A DNA stretch of 15,276 nt from Bacteroidales bacterium (lineage in GTDB: Bacteria; Bacteroidota; Bacteroidia; Bacteroidales; NBLH01): contig JAOZNO010000014.1 in the NCBI GenBank assembly GCA_029933755.1, positions 1-15,276 on the forward strand, read 5' to 3'. A program made the position numbers and the translations under genes. Below are positions 1 to 7,536 of this stretch, piece by piece; the first letter of the stretch is position 1; every line of letters starts with the position of its first letter. The notes under the pieces were generated by a model, which did not search any database, was not told where the DNA came from, and was given only the letters and a program-made list of their open reading frames with translations.

Positions 1-1182
1 TAAATTAATTTTTCGGGCATATTTCAATGAATTTACCAAATCCTTTTTACTATAATGTACATGAGCAATATTATAAAAAGCACCTGCCTTTGTCCTTAAA
101 TTATCAACTGAATCCGTAATTGCCAACATTTTATTAAAATAAAGCATTGCATGTTCATAATCTGTCCTTATTTCATAAATATTACCTATCCTTTCATAGC
201 AAATTGAAACCCCGTTTAGATTATTAATAATCTTATAATTATTAATAGCCAATTTAAAACTGACTATAGCTGAATCTAAATTTTGTGTTTTTAAGTAATG
301 AGTGCCCAAATTGTAATATGAGTAGGCAGTACCAAATGGATAGTCAATATTATTACTTATTTGCGAAGCTTGCTTATAGTATTTTAGTGCCTCATTATCT
401 TTATCCCACTCTGAAAACACCATCCCTATATTATTCAAAGTAAGACTCTTACCTTCCAAATCACTTAATATTTCTCTTAATGAAAGTGACAGGTAATAAT
501 ATTCAAGGGCTTTATCATAGTCTGCAACTCCCCAGTATATTGTTCCAATATTATTATATAAAACACAAATTAAAGATGTATCATTAAGGCTTTGAGCAAC
601 TGGCAAAGATTTCTTATAAAAACTTAATGCCTTTATTAAATCACCTTTTATCCAATATGTCTTACCTATAGCTTTATATGAGTCCGCAATTTTTTGTCTA
701 TCATTGATTTTTTGAGCAAAATAATTTGATTTCTCATAGAAAAAGATAGAAGAATCGTAATTATTAGCAAAGTAATAAGCATTTCCATTTAAATAATTTA
801 CTTGTGCTGCCTCTATGGTGTCTTCAAGTTTTAAAAATACCTTTTCAGATTTCTGAAAGAAATAATGTGCAAGTTTAAAACTATCCAGATATAAAAATAG
901 ATTTGCCTTATTTTTATATGCAATAGCAACACCATTTTCATATTTAATATTGTTAGCTAATTTTATTGCTTTTTGATTATAATGAAGACTACTATCCTTA
1001 TTGATTCGAATATATTCAAAACTAAGTTTATTGTAAACATCAACTAATTCTGAATCAGCATTTAAAAAACTTGCTTCTTTCAAAAGAGCGTCCACAGGGC
1101 TAACATCCTGCGCACCTATGGATTGTACAGATAACACAATAATGAATACAAATAAAATATTAAAATTCAGAAGTCTTAACAT
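1..1182 (-). CDS. Secreted tetratricopeptide-repeat protein, N-terminal part (runs off the left edge)
   Basis: Reading the minus strand from an ATG at 1182 gives 394 codons without a stop up to the window edge, so the C-terminus is missing. The first ~25 residues form a signal peptide: MLRLL, a hydrophobic stretch FVFIIVLSV, then a likely cleavage site after SIGAQ. From about residue 44 to the edge there are roughly eight to nine TPR units of about 40 residues each, with typical positions such as YNNIGTIYW, ALEYYYLSLSL, YNLGTHYL and AMLYFNKML. The spacing of about 40 residues suggests the TPR_12 type seen in Bacteroidota signalling proteins, where the repeats are commonly followed by a membrane helix and a histidine-kinase, SpoIIE, cyclase or LuxR-type output domain. 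That output domain, if present, lies outside the window, so the function is not assignable. It is divergent from uvrD, with a 171-bp shared upstream region. The TPR identification is firm; the sensor role is inference. Confidence 0.88.
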   Translation of the reverse strand, partial: MLRLLNFNILFVFIIVLSVQSIGAQDVSPVDALLKEASFLNADSELVDVYNKLSFEYIRINKDSSLHYNQKAIKLANNIKYENGVAIAYKNKANLFLYLDSFKLAHYFFQKSEKVFLKLEDTIEAAQVNYLNGNAYYFANNYDSSIFFYEKSNYFAQKINDRQKIADSYKAIGKTYWIKGDLIKALSFYKKSLPVAQSLNDTSLICVLYNNIGTIYWGVADYDKALEYYYLSLSLREILSDLEGKSLTLNNIGMVFSEWDKDNEALKYYKQASQISNNIDYPFGTAYSYYNLGTHYLKTQNLDSAIVSFKLAINNYKIINNLNGVSICYERIGNIYEIRTDYEHAMLYFNKMLAITDSVDNLRTKAGAFYNIAHVHYSKKDLVNSLKYARKINL

Positions 1183-1256
1183 AAAGATTTTACAGAAAAA
1201 TAACAAATGCTTTAAACATGTAAAATTAGAATTATTCTTTTATTAGGTAAATTTAT

Positions 1257-1289
1257 TTTGTCTATTAAATTTAAGCCCACTATCTTTGC
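1257..1289 (+). promoter_or_regulatory. Candidate Bacteroidota sigma-A promoter of the uvrD gene
   Basis: TATCTTTG at 1281-1288 matches the Bacteroidota -7 consensus TAnnTTTG exactly, and TTTG at 1257-1260 sits 20 bp upstream, as expected for the -33 element. Transcription would begin near 1294-1297, leaving a leader of about 60 nt before the GTG start at 1354. The -7 element runs into a perfect 10-bp palindrome TTTGCGCAAA (1285-1294). Confidence 0.55.
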
Positions 1290-1353
1290 GCAAAATCTTC
1301 TTTTTTCTCAAGCATTAATATAAGTACCGCTGATTAATAAAAACACAAGCAAA

Positions 1354-3681
1354 GTGTATCCATATCTTAAAGAATTAAATGATATACAAAGAGAAGCTGT
1401 GGAAGCCGTTGAAGGGCCTTCATTGGTTATTGCTGGCGCTGGTTCTGGTAAAACAAGAGTGCTCACTTACCGGATAACTCATTTATTAAATCTTGGGAAA
1501 GCCCCTTCAAACATTCTGGCATTAACATTTACCAATAAGGCCGCTCGAGAAATGAAGGATCGAATTGGAAACATGATAGGTAATAAAATAATAAAATACC
1601 TATGGATGGGTACATTCCATTCTATTTTTGCAAAAATACTTAGAATAGAATCTAAATTAATCAATTACCCTTCAAGTTTCTCAATCTACGATTCACAAGA
1701 CTCAAAAAACCTTATTAAAACAATTTGCAAAGAGCTGAACTTAGATCCACAAGTTTATAAAGCAAATGAGGTATTAGGAAGGATTTCTTTTGCGAAAAAC
1801 AACCTGGTTACCGCAAGTAACTATGCAAATAACTTTCAAATAAAAACATCTGATAAGAATTCAAGAAAACCTGAAATCTACAGAATTTATCAAATATATG
1901 AAAACCGTTGTAAAACAGCAGGTGCTATGGATTTTGATGACCTTCTGTTTAAAACGAATATGCTCTTTGATCAGTTTCCTGAAATACTAAAAAAATATCA
2001 GGAAAAATTTAAATACATTCTGGTTGATGAGTATCAGGATACAAATTTTTCGCAATATTTAATTATAAAAAAACTGGCGAACAAGCACCACAACCTATGT
2101 GTAGTTGGTGATGATGCCCAAAGCATTTACGCTTTTCGTGGTGCAAGAATTGAAAATATTTTCAATTTCAAGAAAGATTATCCCGAAAACAAAGTGTTTA
2201 AGATGGAACAAAATTACCGTTCAACACAAAACATTGTAAATGCCGCTAATAGTGTAATTGATAAAAATAAAAGCCAGATAAAGAAAAATGTTTATTCTGA
2301 AAATGAAAGTGGAAATAAGATTAAACTTTTTGAGGCTTATACAGATCACGAAGAAGGTTATTTAATCGCAAATATGATTAACGATATAAGATATCGTGAT
2401 CATGATAACTTCAGCGATTTTGCGATTCTTTATCGCACGAATGCCCAATCAAGGATACTTGAAGAAGCCTTGCGAAAAAAAAACATTCCTTATAAAATTT
2501 ATGGAGGACTTTCCTTCTATCAACGCAAAGAAATTAAGGATCTACTTGCATATTTCAGATTGATTATTAACCCTTTGGATGATGAGGCTTTTAAACGAAT
2601 TATTAATTATCCCAAAAGAGGAATTGGGAAAACTAGTCTGGACAAGCTTTTACAATTAGCTAAAGATCAAGACATAAGTATATGGCAGGCTGCTACTAAG
2701 CTTAACGTAGTTAATATACAATTGAGCGGTGCTGTTGTTAAAAAATTTCATGAATTCATGGGCTTAATTAGCAACTTCACTACAATGATTAACACAGACG
2801 ACGCATACGAAGTTGCGAGAAAAATAGCAGTTAACACAGGTATACTTAAAGATTTACATAGTGATAAAACACCTGAAGGAATTAGTCGCCACGAAAACAT
2901 ACAAGAACTTTTAAACGGTATAAAAGAATTTACGAATACAGAAGAAGAAGACACACCAAATCTAATTGAATATATTGAGAATGTTTCCTTACTTACAAAC
3001 GATGATAAAAGTAACGACAACAATAACGACAAAGTGATACTTATGACCATACATTCTGCCAAAGGTCTTGAATTTAAGAGTGTATTCCTTACTGGATTAG
3101 AAGAGGATTTATTCCCCTCAAAATTCACCGTATCAAACATCACAGAATTAGAAGAAGAGCGTCGTCTATTTTATGTTGCAATTACCCGCGCTGAGAAAAA
3201 CTTATGTATTTCGTATGCTAAAACCAGATATCGCTGGGGACAATTAGTTGATTGTAGGCCAAGTAGATTTATCAGGGATATTAATCCTGATTTTATTGAG
3301 CAGGAAAGTCCGCTTTTAACTATGAAAAACTACAAATCGAAAAATCGATTTAATTTAAAACAAGAATCAACACCAGACAAAAATACTGAAAAGTCTTATT
3401 CTTCGTTTAAAAAACAAAATGATAAAACATCAACATTTAACTCAAGGCTTAAAAAAATAAACAAAACTAGCAGCACAAATATAAGTACTACAGAAGGTAA
3501 TAACACCGAAGGAATTAAAACAGGGGAAATTGTTGAACACGAGCGTTTCGGACAAGGAACTGTAGTTAACATTGAAGGTGATTTTCCAAATACAAAAGCG
3601 ACTATCGAATTTAATTCTGCAGGCACAAAACAATTATTATTAAAATTTGCAAAGCTGAAAGTAATAAAGAAATATAATTAG
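1354..3681 (+). CDS. uvrD: ATP-dependent 3'-5' DNA helicase, UvrD/PcrA family
   Basis: This is a 775-residue superfamily 1A helicase that unwinds DNA in nucleotide excision and mismatch repair and strips RecA or stalled polymerase from DNA. All helicase motifs are visible: Walker A GAGSGKT at residues 28-34, motif Ia ALTFTNKAAREM near 56-67, TFH near 88, the DExQ box VDEYQDT at 224-230, VVGDDAQSIYAFRGA (motif III), NYRSTQNIV (motif IV), TIHSAKGLEF (motif V) and RRLFYVAITRAEK from residue 603 (motif VI). A polar, low-complexity linker (about 655-715) leads to a C-terminal Tudor-like domain (about 720-770, GEIVEHERFGQGTV) that in PcrA binds RNA polymerase. The length fits UvrD/PcrA, and there is no exonuclease domain, which argues against RecB or AddA. 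The start is GTG; no ATG is available between the upstream in-frame stop at 1321 and the conserved N-terminus. It is transcribed alone, divergent from the TPR gene. The choice between the names uvrD and pcrA is not decided by sequence. Confidence 0.95.
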   Translation: MYPYLKELNDIQREAVEAVEGPSLVIAGAGSGKTRVLTYRITHLLNLGKAPSNILALTFTNKAAREMKDRIGNMIGNKIIKYLWMGTFHSIFAKILRIESKLINYPSSFSIYDSQDSKNLIKTICKELNLDPQVYKANEVLGRISFAKNNLVTASNYANNFQIKTSDKNSRKPEIYRIYQIYENRCKTAGAMDFDDLLFKTNMLFDQFPEILKKYQEKFKYILVDEYQDTNFSQYLIIKKLANKHHNLCVVGDDAQSIYAFRGARIENIFNFKKDYPENKVFKMEQNYRSTQNIVNAANSVIDKNKSQIKKNVYSENESGNKIKLFEAYTDHEEGYLIANMINDIRYRDHDNFSDFAILYRTNAQSRILEEALRKKNIPYKIYGGLSFYQRKEIKDLLAYFRLIINPLDDEAFKRIINYPKRGIGKTSLDKLLQLAKDQDISIWQAATKLNVVNIQLSGAVVKKFHEFMGLISNFTTMINTDDAYEVARKIAVNTGILKDLHSDKTPEGISRHENIQELLNGIKEFTNTEEEDTPNLIEYIENVSLLTNDDKSNDNNNDKVILMTIHSAKGLEFKSVFLTGLEEDLFPSKFTVSNITELEEERRLFYVAITRAEKNLCISYAKTRYRWGQLVDCRPSRFIRDINPDFIEQESPLLTMKNYKSKNRFNLKQESTPDKNTEKSYSSFKKQNDKTSTFNSRLKKINKTSSTNISTTEGNNTEGIKTGEIVEHERFGQGTVVNIEGDFPNTKATIEFNSAGTKQLLLKFAKLKVIKKYN

Positions 3682-3778
3682 AGCTTGACTCTTGACTTTA
3701 TAGACACACATTAATTAGATTCAGAATAAAATTGCAGAATTACTCAATTACATCATTTTTAAAATATTTTAAAGAATC

Positions 3779-3794
3779 TCTAAATATATTTAGA
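3779..3794. promoter_or_regulatory. 16-bp perfect palindrome upstream of the DUF4290 gene
   Basis: TCTAAATATATTTAGA is identical to its own reverse complement and lies 52 bp before the ATG of the DUF4290 gene. It could be an operator for a dimeric regulator. The region is very AT-rich, so chance symmetry is possible. The rest of the 165-bp gap after uvrD contains a 7-bp tandem duplication (CTTGACT, 3684-3697) and no clear terminator or consensus promoter. Confidence 0.25.
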
Positions 3795-3846
3795 TAAGTT
3801 CTAATTTTTTCGTAAAATTGTCATAAACAATAAATTATAATTATTA

Positions 3847-4449
3847 ATGGAATACAGTACGCATAGAAACAAGTTGATTTTACCAGAATATGGTAGAAAT
3901 ATTCAAAAAATGGTTGAACATACCGTTAAGATCAAAGACGAGGTAGAAAGAAATAAAGCGGCAAAGGAGATCATTGCTATTATGGGAAATATGAATCCCC
4001 ATTTAAGAGATATTAATGATTTTAAGCATAAACTTTGGGATCAATTAATGCTCATGTCTGATTTTAAAATCAAAATAGATTCACCATATCCTATTCCTGA
4101 AAAAGAGTTTTTTGAAGAAAAACCAAAAAAAGTTGAGTATACCGGTGGGAATTTGAGATATAAGTATCTTGGTAGAATTGTGCAGAAATTAATTAAAGCT
4201 GCTACTGAAATTGAAGATGAAGTTAAGAAAGCGGAATTGGTTAGAATAATCTCCAACCACATGAAAAAACTGTATCTTTTATGGAACAAAGACATTGTTG
4301 AAGATAAATTAATTTTTGACAAACTGAATAAGCTATCTGATGGAAAACTAACCATTGAAAAAGACATGAAACTTAGTGATTCAAGAGACCTCATTGGCAT
4401 GAAGCATAAAAAGAAGAAAAAAGAAAACCCAAAATACAGAAAAAAATAG
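3847..4449 (+). CDS. DUF4290 family protein of unknown function
   Basis: This 200-residue soluble protein carries the conserved N-terminal block of the Bacteroidota-specific DUF4290 family: ILPEYGRNIQKMVEHT, IIAIMGNMNPHLRDINDF and KHKLWDQLMLMSDF (about residues 11-75), followed by PYPIPEKEFF. A second, weaker copy of a similar helical unit can be seen at about 104-170 (YLGRIVQKLIKAATEIED). The C-terminal tail is very basic (KHKKKKKENPKYRKK), which suggests nucleic acid, ribosome or membrane surface contact, but this is inference. No signal peptide or membrane segment is present. The gene lies 96 bp upstream of murA on the same strand; DUF4290 next to murA is a recurrent Bacteroidota arrangement as I recall it, suggesting co-expression with early peptidoglycan synthesis. 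Biochemical function is unknown. Confidence 0.88.
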   Translation: MEYSTHRNKLILPEYGRNIQKMVEHTVKIKDEVERNKAAKEIIAIMGNMNPHLRDINDFKHKLWDQLMLMSDFKIKIDSPYPIPEKEFFEEKPKKVEYTGGNLRYKYLGRIVQKLIKAATEIEDEVKKAELVRIISNHMKKLYLLWNKDIVEDKLIFDKLNKLSDGKLTIEKDMKLSDSRDLIGMKHKKKKKENPKYRKK

Positions 4450-4545
4450 GTAACAATATAACAGACTTCCTTTTTTTGTAAAGGCAATTACTTTTATACG
4501 TCATTAAATACTTAACATTTGTTTAAACAAGAGAAATAATCATTT

Positions 4546-5853
4546 ATGAGCTCTTTCCGAATTGAGGGTGGCACCCCTTTAAAAGGGGAGATTACCCCAC
4601 AAGGTGCAAAAAATGAAGCTTTGCAAATTCTCTGTGTCTGTCTACTTACTGACAAGTTAGTAACAGTTAAGAATATCCCCTTAATCAATGATGTAATTAG
4701 TCTAATTTCCATAATTGAAGGTTTGGGAGTAAAAGTAAAAAAGCTAAGTGATTCAGATTATACTTTTCAGGCCAATAATGTAAACCTTGATTATCTTAAC
4801 TCGGACGAATTTAAGCAAAAAGGATCTAGAATTAGAGGCTCTGTAATGATACTAGGCCCCTTATTAGCCCGATTTGGAAAAGCATTTGTTCCAAAACCCG
4901 GAGGTGACAAAATTGGCAGACGTAGAATTGACACCCATCTGGATGGGTTTAAAAAGCTTGGTGCTGATTTTAGGTATAACACTGATAAAAATGCTTATGA
5001 ATTATCTGCAAATAAGCTTAAAGGTGCATACATGCTTTTGGATGAAGCATCAGTTACAGGAACAGCAAACATTGTTATGGCCGCAGTACTTGCCGAGGGC
5101 ACAACCACGATATACAATGCTGCATGCGAGCCCTATGTGCAACAGCTTTGCAAGATGTTAAATAGCATGGGTGCAAAAATTACCGGTGTAGGTTCTAACT
5201 TATTAAACATTCAAGGTATTGATGAATTAATCGGTTGTACACATACAATTTTACCTGACATGATTGAAATTGGAAGCTTTATAGGTTTAGCTGCCATGAC
5301 AAAATCAGAAATCACTATAAAAAATGTAAATTATAATGAACTTGGTATAATACCAGATGCATTTAGACGTTTAGGTATAAGAGTAGAAAAGAAGGGAGAT
5401 GACATATACATTGGAGTGCATGAGCATTACTCAATTGAGACCTTTATTGATGGGTCAATAATGACAATTTCAGATGCTCCATGGCCAGGTTTAACACCTG
5501 ATTTATTAAGTGTTTTCCTTGTTGTAGCAGCTCAGGCGAATGGTAGTGTACTGATACATCAAAAGATGTTTGAAAGCCGCTTGTTTTTTGTCGACAAATT
5601 AATAGATATGGGAGCACAAATTATTTTATGTGACCCACACCGTGCGACAGTTATTGGCTTAGACAGGAAACACTGTCTTAGAGGAATAACAATGACATCT
5701 CCTGACATTAGAGCAGGAGTTGCCTTATTGATTGCAGCATTGTCTGCTGACGGGACAAGTACTATTCATAATATTGAGCAGATTGACAGAGGCTATCAAA
5801 ATATTGACAAACGCCTGAACCAATTAGGTGCTAAAATTGAACGAATTGATTAG
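4546..5853 (+). CDS. murA: UDP-N-acetylglucosamine 1-carboxyvinyltransferase (MurA), Asp-type active site
   Basis: MurA transfers enolpyruvate from phosphoenolpyruvate to UDP-GlcNAc, the first committed step of peptidoglycan synthesis, in the cytoplasm. The 435-residue length fits the family. Visible residues include the GAKNEAL loop with Lys22 and Asn23, SRIRGS (Arg97), the active-site loop KPGGDKIGRRRIDTH (117-131), TPDL (Asp319, equivalent of the catalytic Asp305 in Escherichia coli), FESR (343-346) and SPDIRAG with Arg389 (equivalent of Arg397). The loop residue that is Cys115 in E. coli is Asp121 here. Asp at this position retains activity and removes the thiol alkylated by fosfomycin, so the enzyme is expected to be fosfomycin-insensitive. 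The alternative identity AroA (EPSP synthase) is excluded by the MurA-specific loop. It lies between the DUF4290 gene and a thioredoxin-fold gene 16 bp downstream, probably one transcript. Confidence 0.97.
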   Translation: MSSFRIEGGTPLKGEITPQGAKNEALQILCVCLLTDKLVTVKNIPLINDVISLISIIEGLGVKVKKLSDSDYTFQANNVNLDYLNSDEFKQKGSRIRGSVMILGPLLARFGKAFVPKPGGDKIGRRRIDTHLDGFKKLGADFRYNTDKNAYELSANKLKGAYMLLDEASVTGTANIVMAAVLAEGTTTIYNAACEPYVQQLCKMLNSMGAKITGVGSNLLNIQGIDELIGCTHTILPDMIEIGSFIGLAAMTKSEITIKNVNYNELGIIPDAFRRLGIRVEKKGDDIYIGVHEHYSIETFIDGSIMTISDAPWPGLTPDLLSVFLVVAAQANGSVLIHQKMFESRLFFVDKLIDMGAQIILCDPHRATVIGLDRKHCLRGITMTSPDIRAGVALLIAALSADGTSTIHNIEQIDRGYQNIDKRLNQLGAKIERID

Positions 5854-5869
5854 TTAAACAGTGTAAACT

Positions 5870-6427
5870 ATGAGTACAATATTTAAATCAGGTTTTTTAT
5901 TATTAAGCTTAATGTTAATATTAGGATTTGGAAATAACAATTTACAAAAAGAAAAAACGATTCTCACAAAATTAAAATCCCCTCCCAAAGTGGGTGAAAT
6001 AGCTCCTGATATTAATCTACCATCTGTAGACAGAACAGTTTCCTATAAATTATCGGATCTCAGGGGCAAATTAGTTTTAGTTAATTTTTGGGCGTCACTT
6101 TTCGCACCCTGTCGTTTTGAAAACCCCAATATTGTTAAAGCATACAATCATTATAAAGATAAAAATTTTGTGAATGCTAAAGGATTCACAATATATTCTG
6201 TATCGCTGGATTTAAATGAAGAAAACTGGAAGAATGCAATTATAAAAGACAAATTAAGCTGGCCTTATCAAGTTAGTGATTTAAAAGGCTACGATTCGAA
6301 AGTTGCAGCCGCTTATGGTGTTAGAAGCATTCCTTACAACTACCTGATTGATGGTGACGGAAAAGTATTGGCAATTAATTTACGTGGTGCACAACTTAGT
6401 AAGACTATTGAAAAGTATTTAAAATAA
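5870..6427 (+). CDS. Exported thioredoxin-fold protein (TlpA/ResA-like) lacking the first CxxC cysteine
   Basis: The 185-residue protein starts with a short positive N-terminus and a hydrophobic segment (about residues 9-21, LLLSLMLILGFG), consistent with a signal peptide or anchor and export to the periplasm. Residues about 38-185 form a TlpA/AhpC-TSA-like thioredoxin fold: VGEIAPDINLPSVD, LSDLRGKLVLVNFWAS, then the active-site position, YSVSLD, and SIPYNYLID with the usual cis-proline (Pro155). Where family members normally read WCxPC, this protein reads L77-F78-A79-P80-C81, so the nucleophilic first cysteine is Phe and only the second remains. Normal thiol-disulfide reductase chemistry is therefore unlikely; a binding or chaperone role, or a mixed-disulfide role through Cys81, is inference. 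The gene follows murA by 16 bp and is probably co-transcribed. Start ATG 5870 is the only one that keeps the signal peptide. Confidence 0.85.
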   Translation: MSTIFKSGFLLLSLMLILGFGNNNLQKEKTILTKLKSPPKVGEIAPDINLPSVDRTVSYKLSDLRGKLVLVNFWASLFAPCRFENPNIVKAYNHYKDKNFVNAKGFTIYSVSLDLNEENWKNAIIKDKLSWPYQVSDLKGYDSKVAAAYGVRSIPYNYLIDGDGKVLAINLRGAQLSKTIEKYLK

Positions 6428-6865
6428 AATTCAAAATTTCATATTATTTCGCAAATATTTTAAGGTCATACACAAATTATCATAAAACACTAATATCTAA
6501 GCAAGTACTACATTTCTACAACTAGTATCAAAATCTAGGTAATAAACTAAAATTTCAAGTGACTCTAATTGCCAAAAGATTGGTATAGCTACTTTTCAGT
6601 GGATAAGAACCGCTTTAAAGCTAATATACGGCCAGAAATATTATGCTTAACTTAACCCACCGGTTTATATTCCTAATAAAAGACAAAACATAATTCAAAC
6701 AATGAAAATTTAACAGGTATTATTGTCATTTGCGCCAAAGCACATTAAATATTATGCCAAATTGTCGCAAAACAAACTGTGGCAAATAATTTGAGAATAT
6801 TTGCGCAACAATTCTTCTTAGAAGAATTACACGATTTTTAATAACAAAATTTCAAAACCAATATA
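6428..6865. other. 438-bp intergenic region before grpE
   Basis: No open reading frame with coding character or recognisable RNA gene is visible. The first ~290 bp hold only short palindromes (for example GCTTTAAAGC at 6612-6621) and no clear terminator for the murA cluster. The last ~140 bp are rich in TTTGCG/CGCAAA motifs (6729-6734, 6766-6771, 6800-6805) and hold the grpE control region described separately. Confidence 0.6.
6782..6828 (+). promoter_or_regulatory. Candidate grpE-dnaJ promoter and operator region
   Basis: AATATTTG at 6796-6803 differs by one base from the Bacteroidota -7 consensus TAnnTTTG and is followed by CGCAA as in the uvrD promoter; no good -33 TTTG was found at the proper distance. 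The -7 element overlaps an inverted repeat GCAAATA (6782-6788) - 9 bp - TATTTGC (6798-6804). Just downstream, where transcription should start, lies the 19-bp near-perfect palindrome AATTCTTCTTAGAAGAATT (6810-6828; 9-bp arms around one T). The 9-bp spacer recalls the architecture of the HrcA operator CIRCE, but the sequence TTAGCACTC is absent. Regulatory role is inferred. Confidence 0.4.
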
Positions 6866-7435
6866 ATGACAAAGAAAAGTAGCAAAAAAGTTGAAGTAAA
6901 AGACGTTGAAGTAAAAGCTAGTTCAAAAAAGGAAGAAACTAAAGAAAAATCATCAAAGAAATCTACAAAAAAAGACAAGAAGATATCTAAAGCTGAGGAA
7001 TTTGAGCAAAAATATAATGACGTTAATGATAAATACTTACGGCTTACGGCTGAATTTGACAATTTCAGAAAGCGTAGCTTAAAAGAAAAAATGGAATTGG
7101 TTAAATCTGCTGGTGAAGATATTTTAATAAATATTCTTCCGGTAATGGACAATTTTGAGCGTGCGATGCAATCAATGGGTGATGAGTCAAAAGAAGATGC
7201 TGTAAAGGAAGGGATTGAAATTATCTATAATAACTTTAACGAGTTTCTTTTGCAACGGGGCATTAAAGAAATTGAAGCTGTAGGTAATGATTTTGATACA
7301 GATTTACATGAGGCAATTACCAAAATACCTGCCCCTGAAAAAGATCAGAAAGGAAAAGTAATTGATGTGATTGAGAAAGGTTATGAACTTCATGGGAAAG
7401 TTATTCGGTTTGCTAAAGTAGTTATCGGAGACTAA
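6866..7435 (+). CDS. grpE: GrpE, nucleotide exchange factor for DnaK
   Basis: GrpE is a cytoplasmic homodimer that releases ADP from the Hsp70 chaperone DnaK. The 189-residue length is usual. Residues 1-45 are a disordered Lys/Glu/Ser-rich tail, about 42-100 form the long coiled-coil (AEEFEQKYNDVNDKYLRLTAEFDNFRKR), LPVMDNFERAM begins at 91, and the C-terminal beta domain carries the family signature split as FDTDLHEAI (143-151) and GYELHGKVIRFAKVVI (172-187). It begins a two-gene cluster with dnaJ 101 bp downstream; dnaK and hrcA are not in the window. The basic repetitive N-terminus is longer than in E. coli GrpE but typical for Bacteroidota. Heat-shock control probably acts at the palindromic region just upstream. 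Confidence 0.95.
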   Translation: MTKKSSKKVEVKDVEVKASSKKEETKEKSSKKSTKKDKKISKAEEFEQKYNDVNDKYLRLTAEFDNFRKRSLKEKMELVKSAGEDILINILPVMDNFERAMQSMGDESKEDAVKEGIEIIYNNFNEFLLQRGIKEIEAVGNDFDTDLHEAITKIPAPEKDQKGKVIDVIEKGYELHGKVIRFAKVVIGD

Positions 7436-7536
7436 GGAGCAAGTTACAATATATGGTTTTATTTTCAGAATAATCTGACAAAAACCAAAACGATATTATT
7501 GATTTTATAGGCAAAAAGCAATTGACAAAATAAAAA

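Noticed and set aside
2748..3143. 131-codon minus-strand frame inside uvrD
   Set aside because: It is antisense to conserved helicase motifs V and VI, has a low-complexity Ser/Leu composition and no recognisable domain.
1354..3681. UvrD-like helicase as part of an anti-phage system (for example Gabija GajB)
   Set aside because: The full UvrD/PcrA domain plan including the Tudor-like C-terminus is present and there is no nuclease partner next to it.
4461..4486. CCTTTTTTTGTAAAGG as terminator of the DUF4290 gene
   Set aside because: The stem would be only about five base pairs without a following T-run.
4041..4487. 148-codon minus-strand frame over the DUF4290 gene
   Set aside because: Phe/Ser-rich shadow of the Lys-rich coding strand; the plus frame matches a known family.
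6782..6804. CIRCE operator for HrcA
   Set aside because: The 9-bp spacer fits but the arms GCAAATA/TATTTGC do not match TTAGCACTC/GAGTGCTAA.
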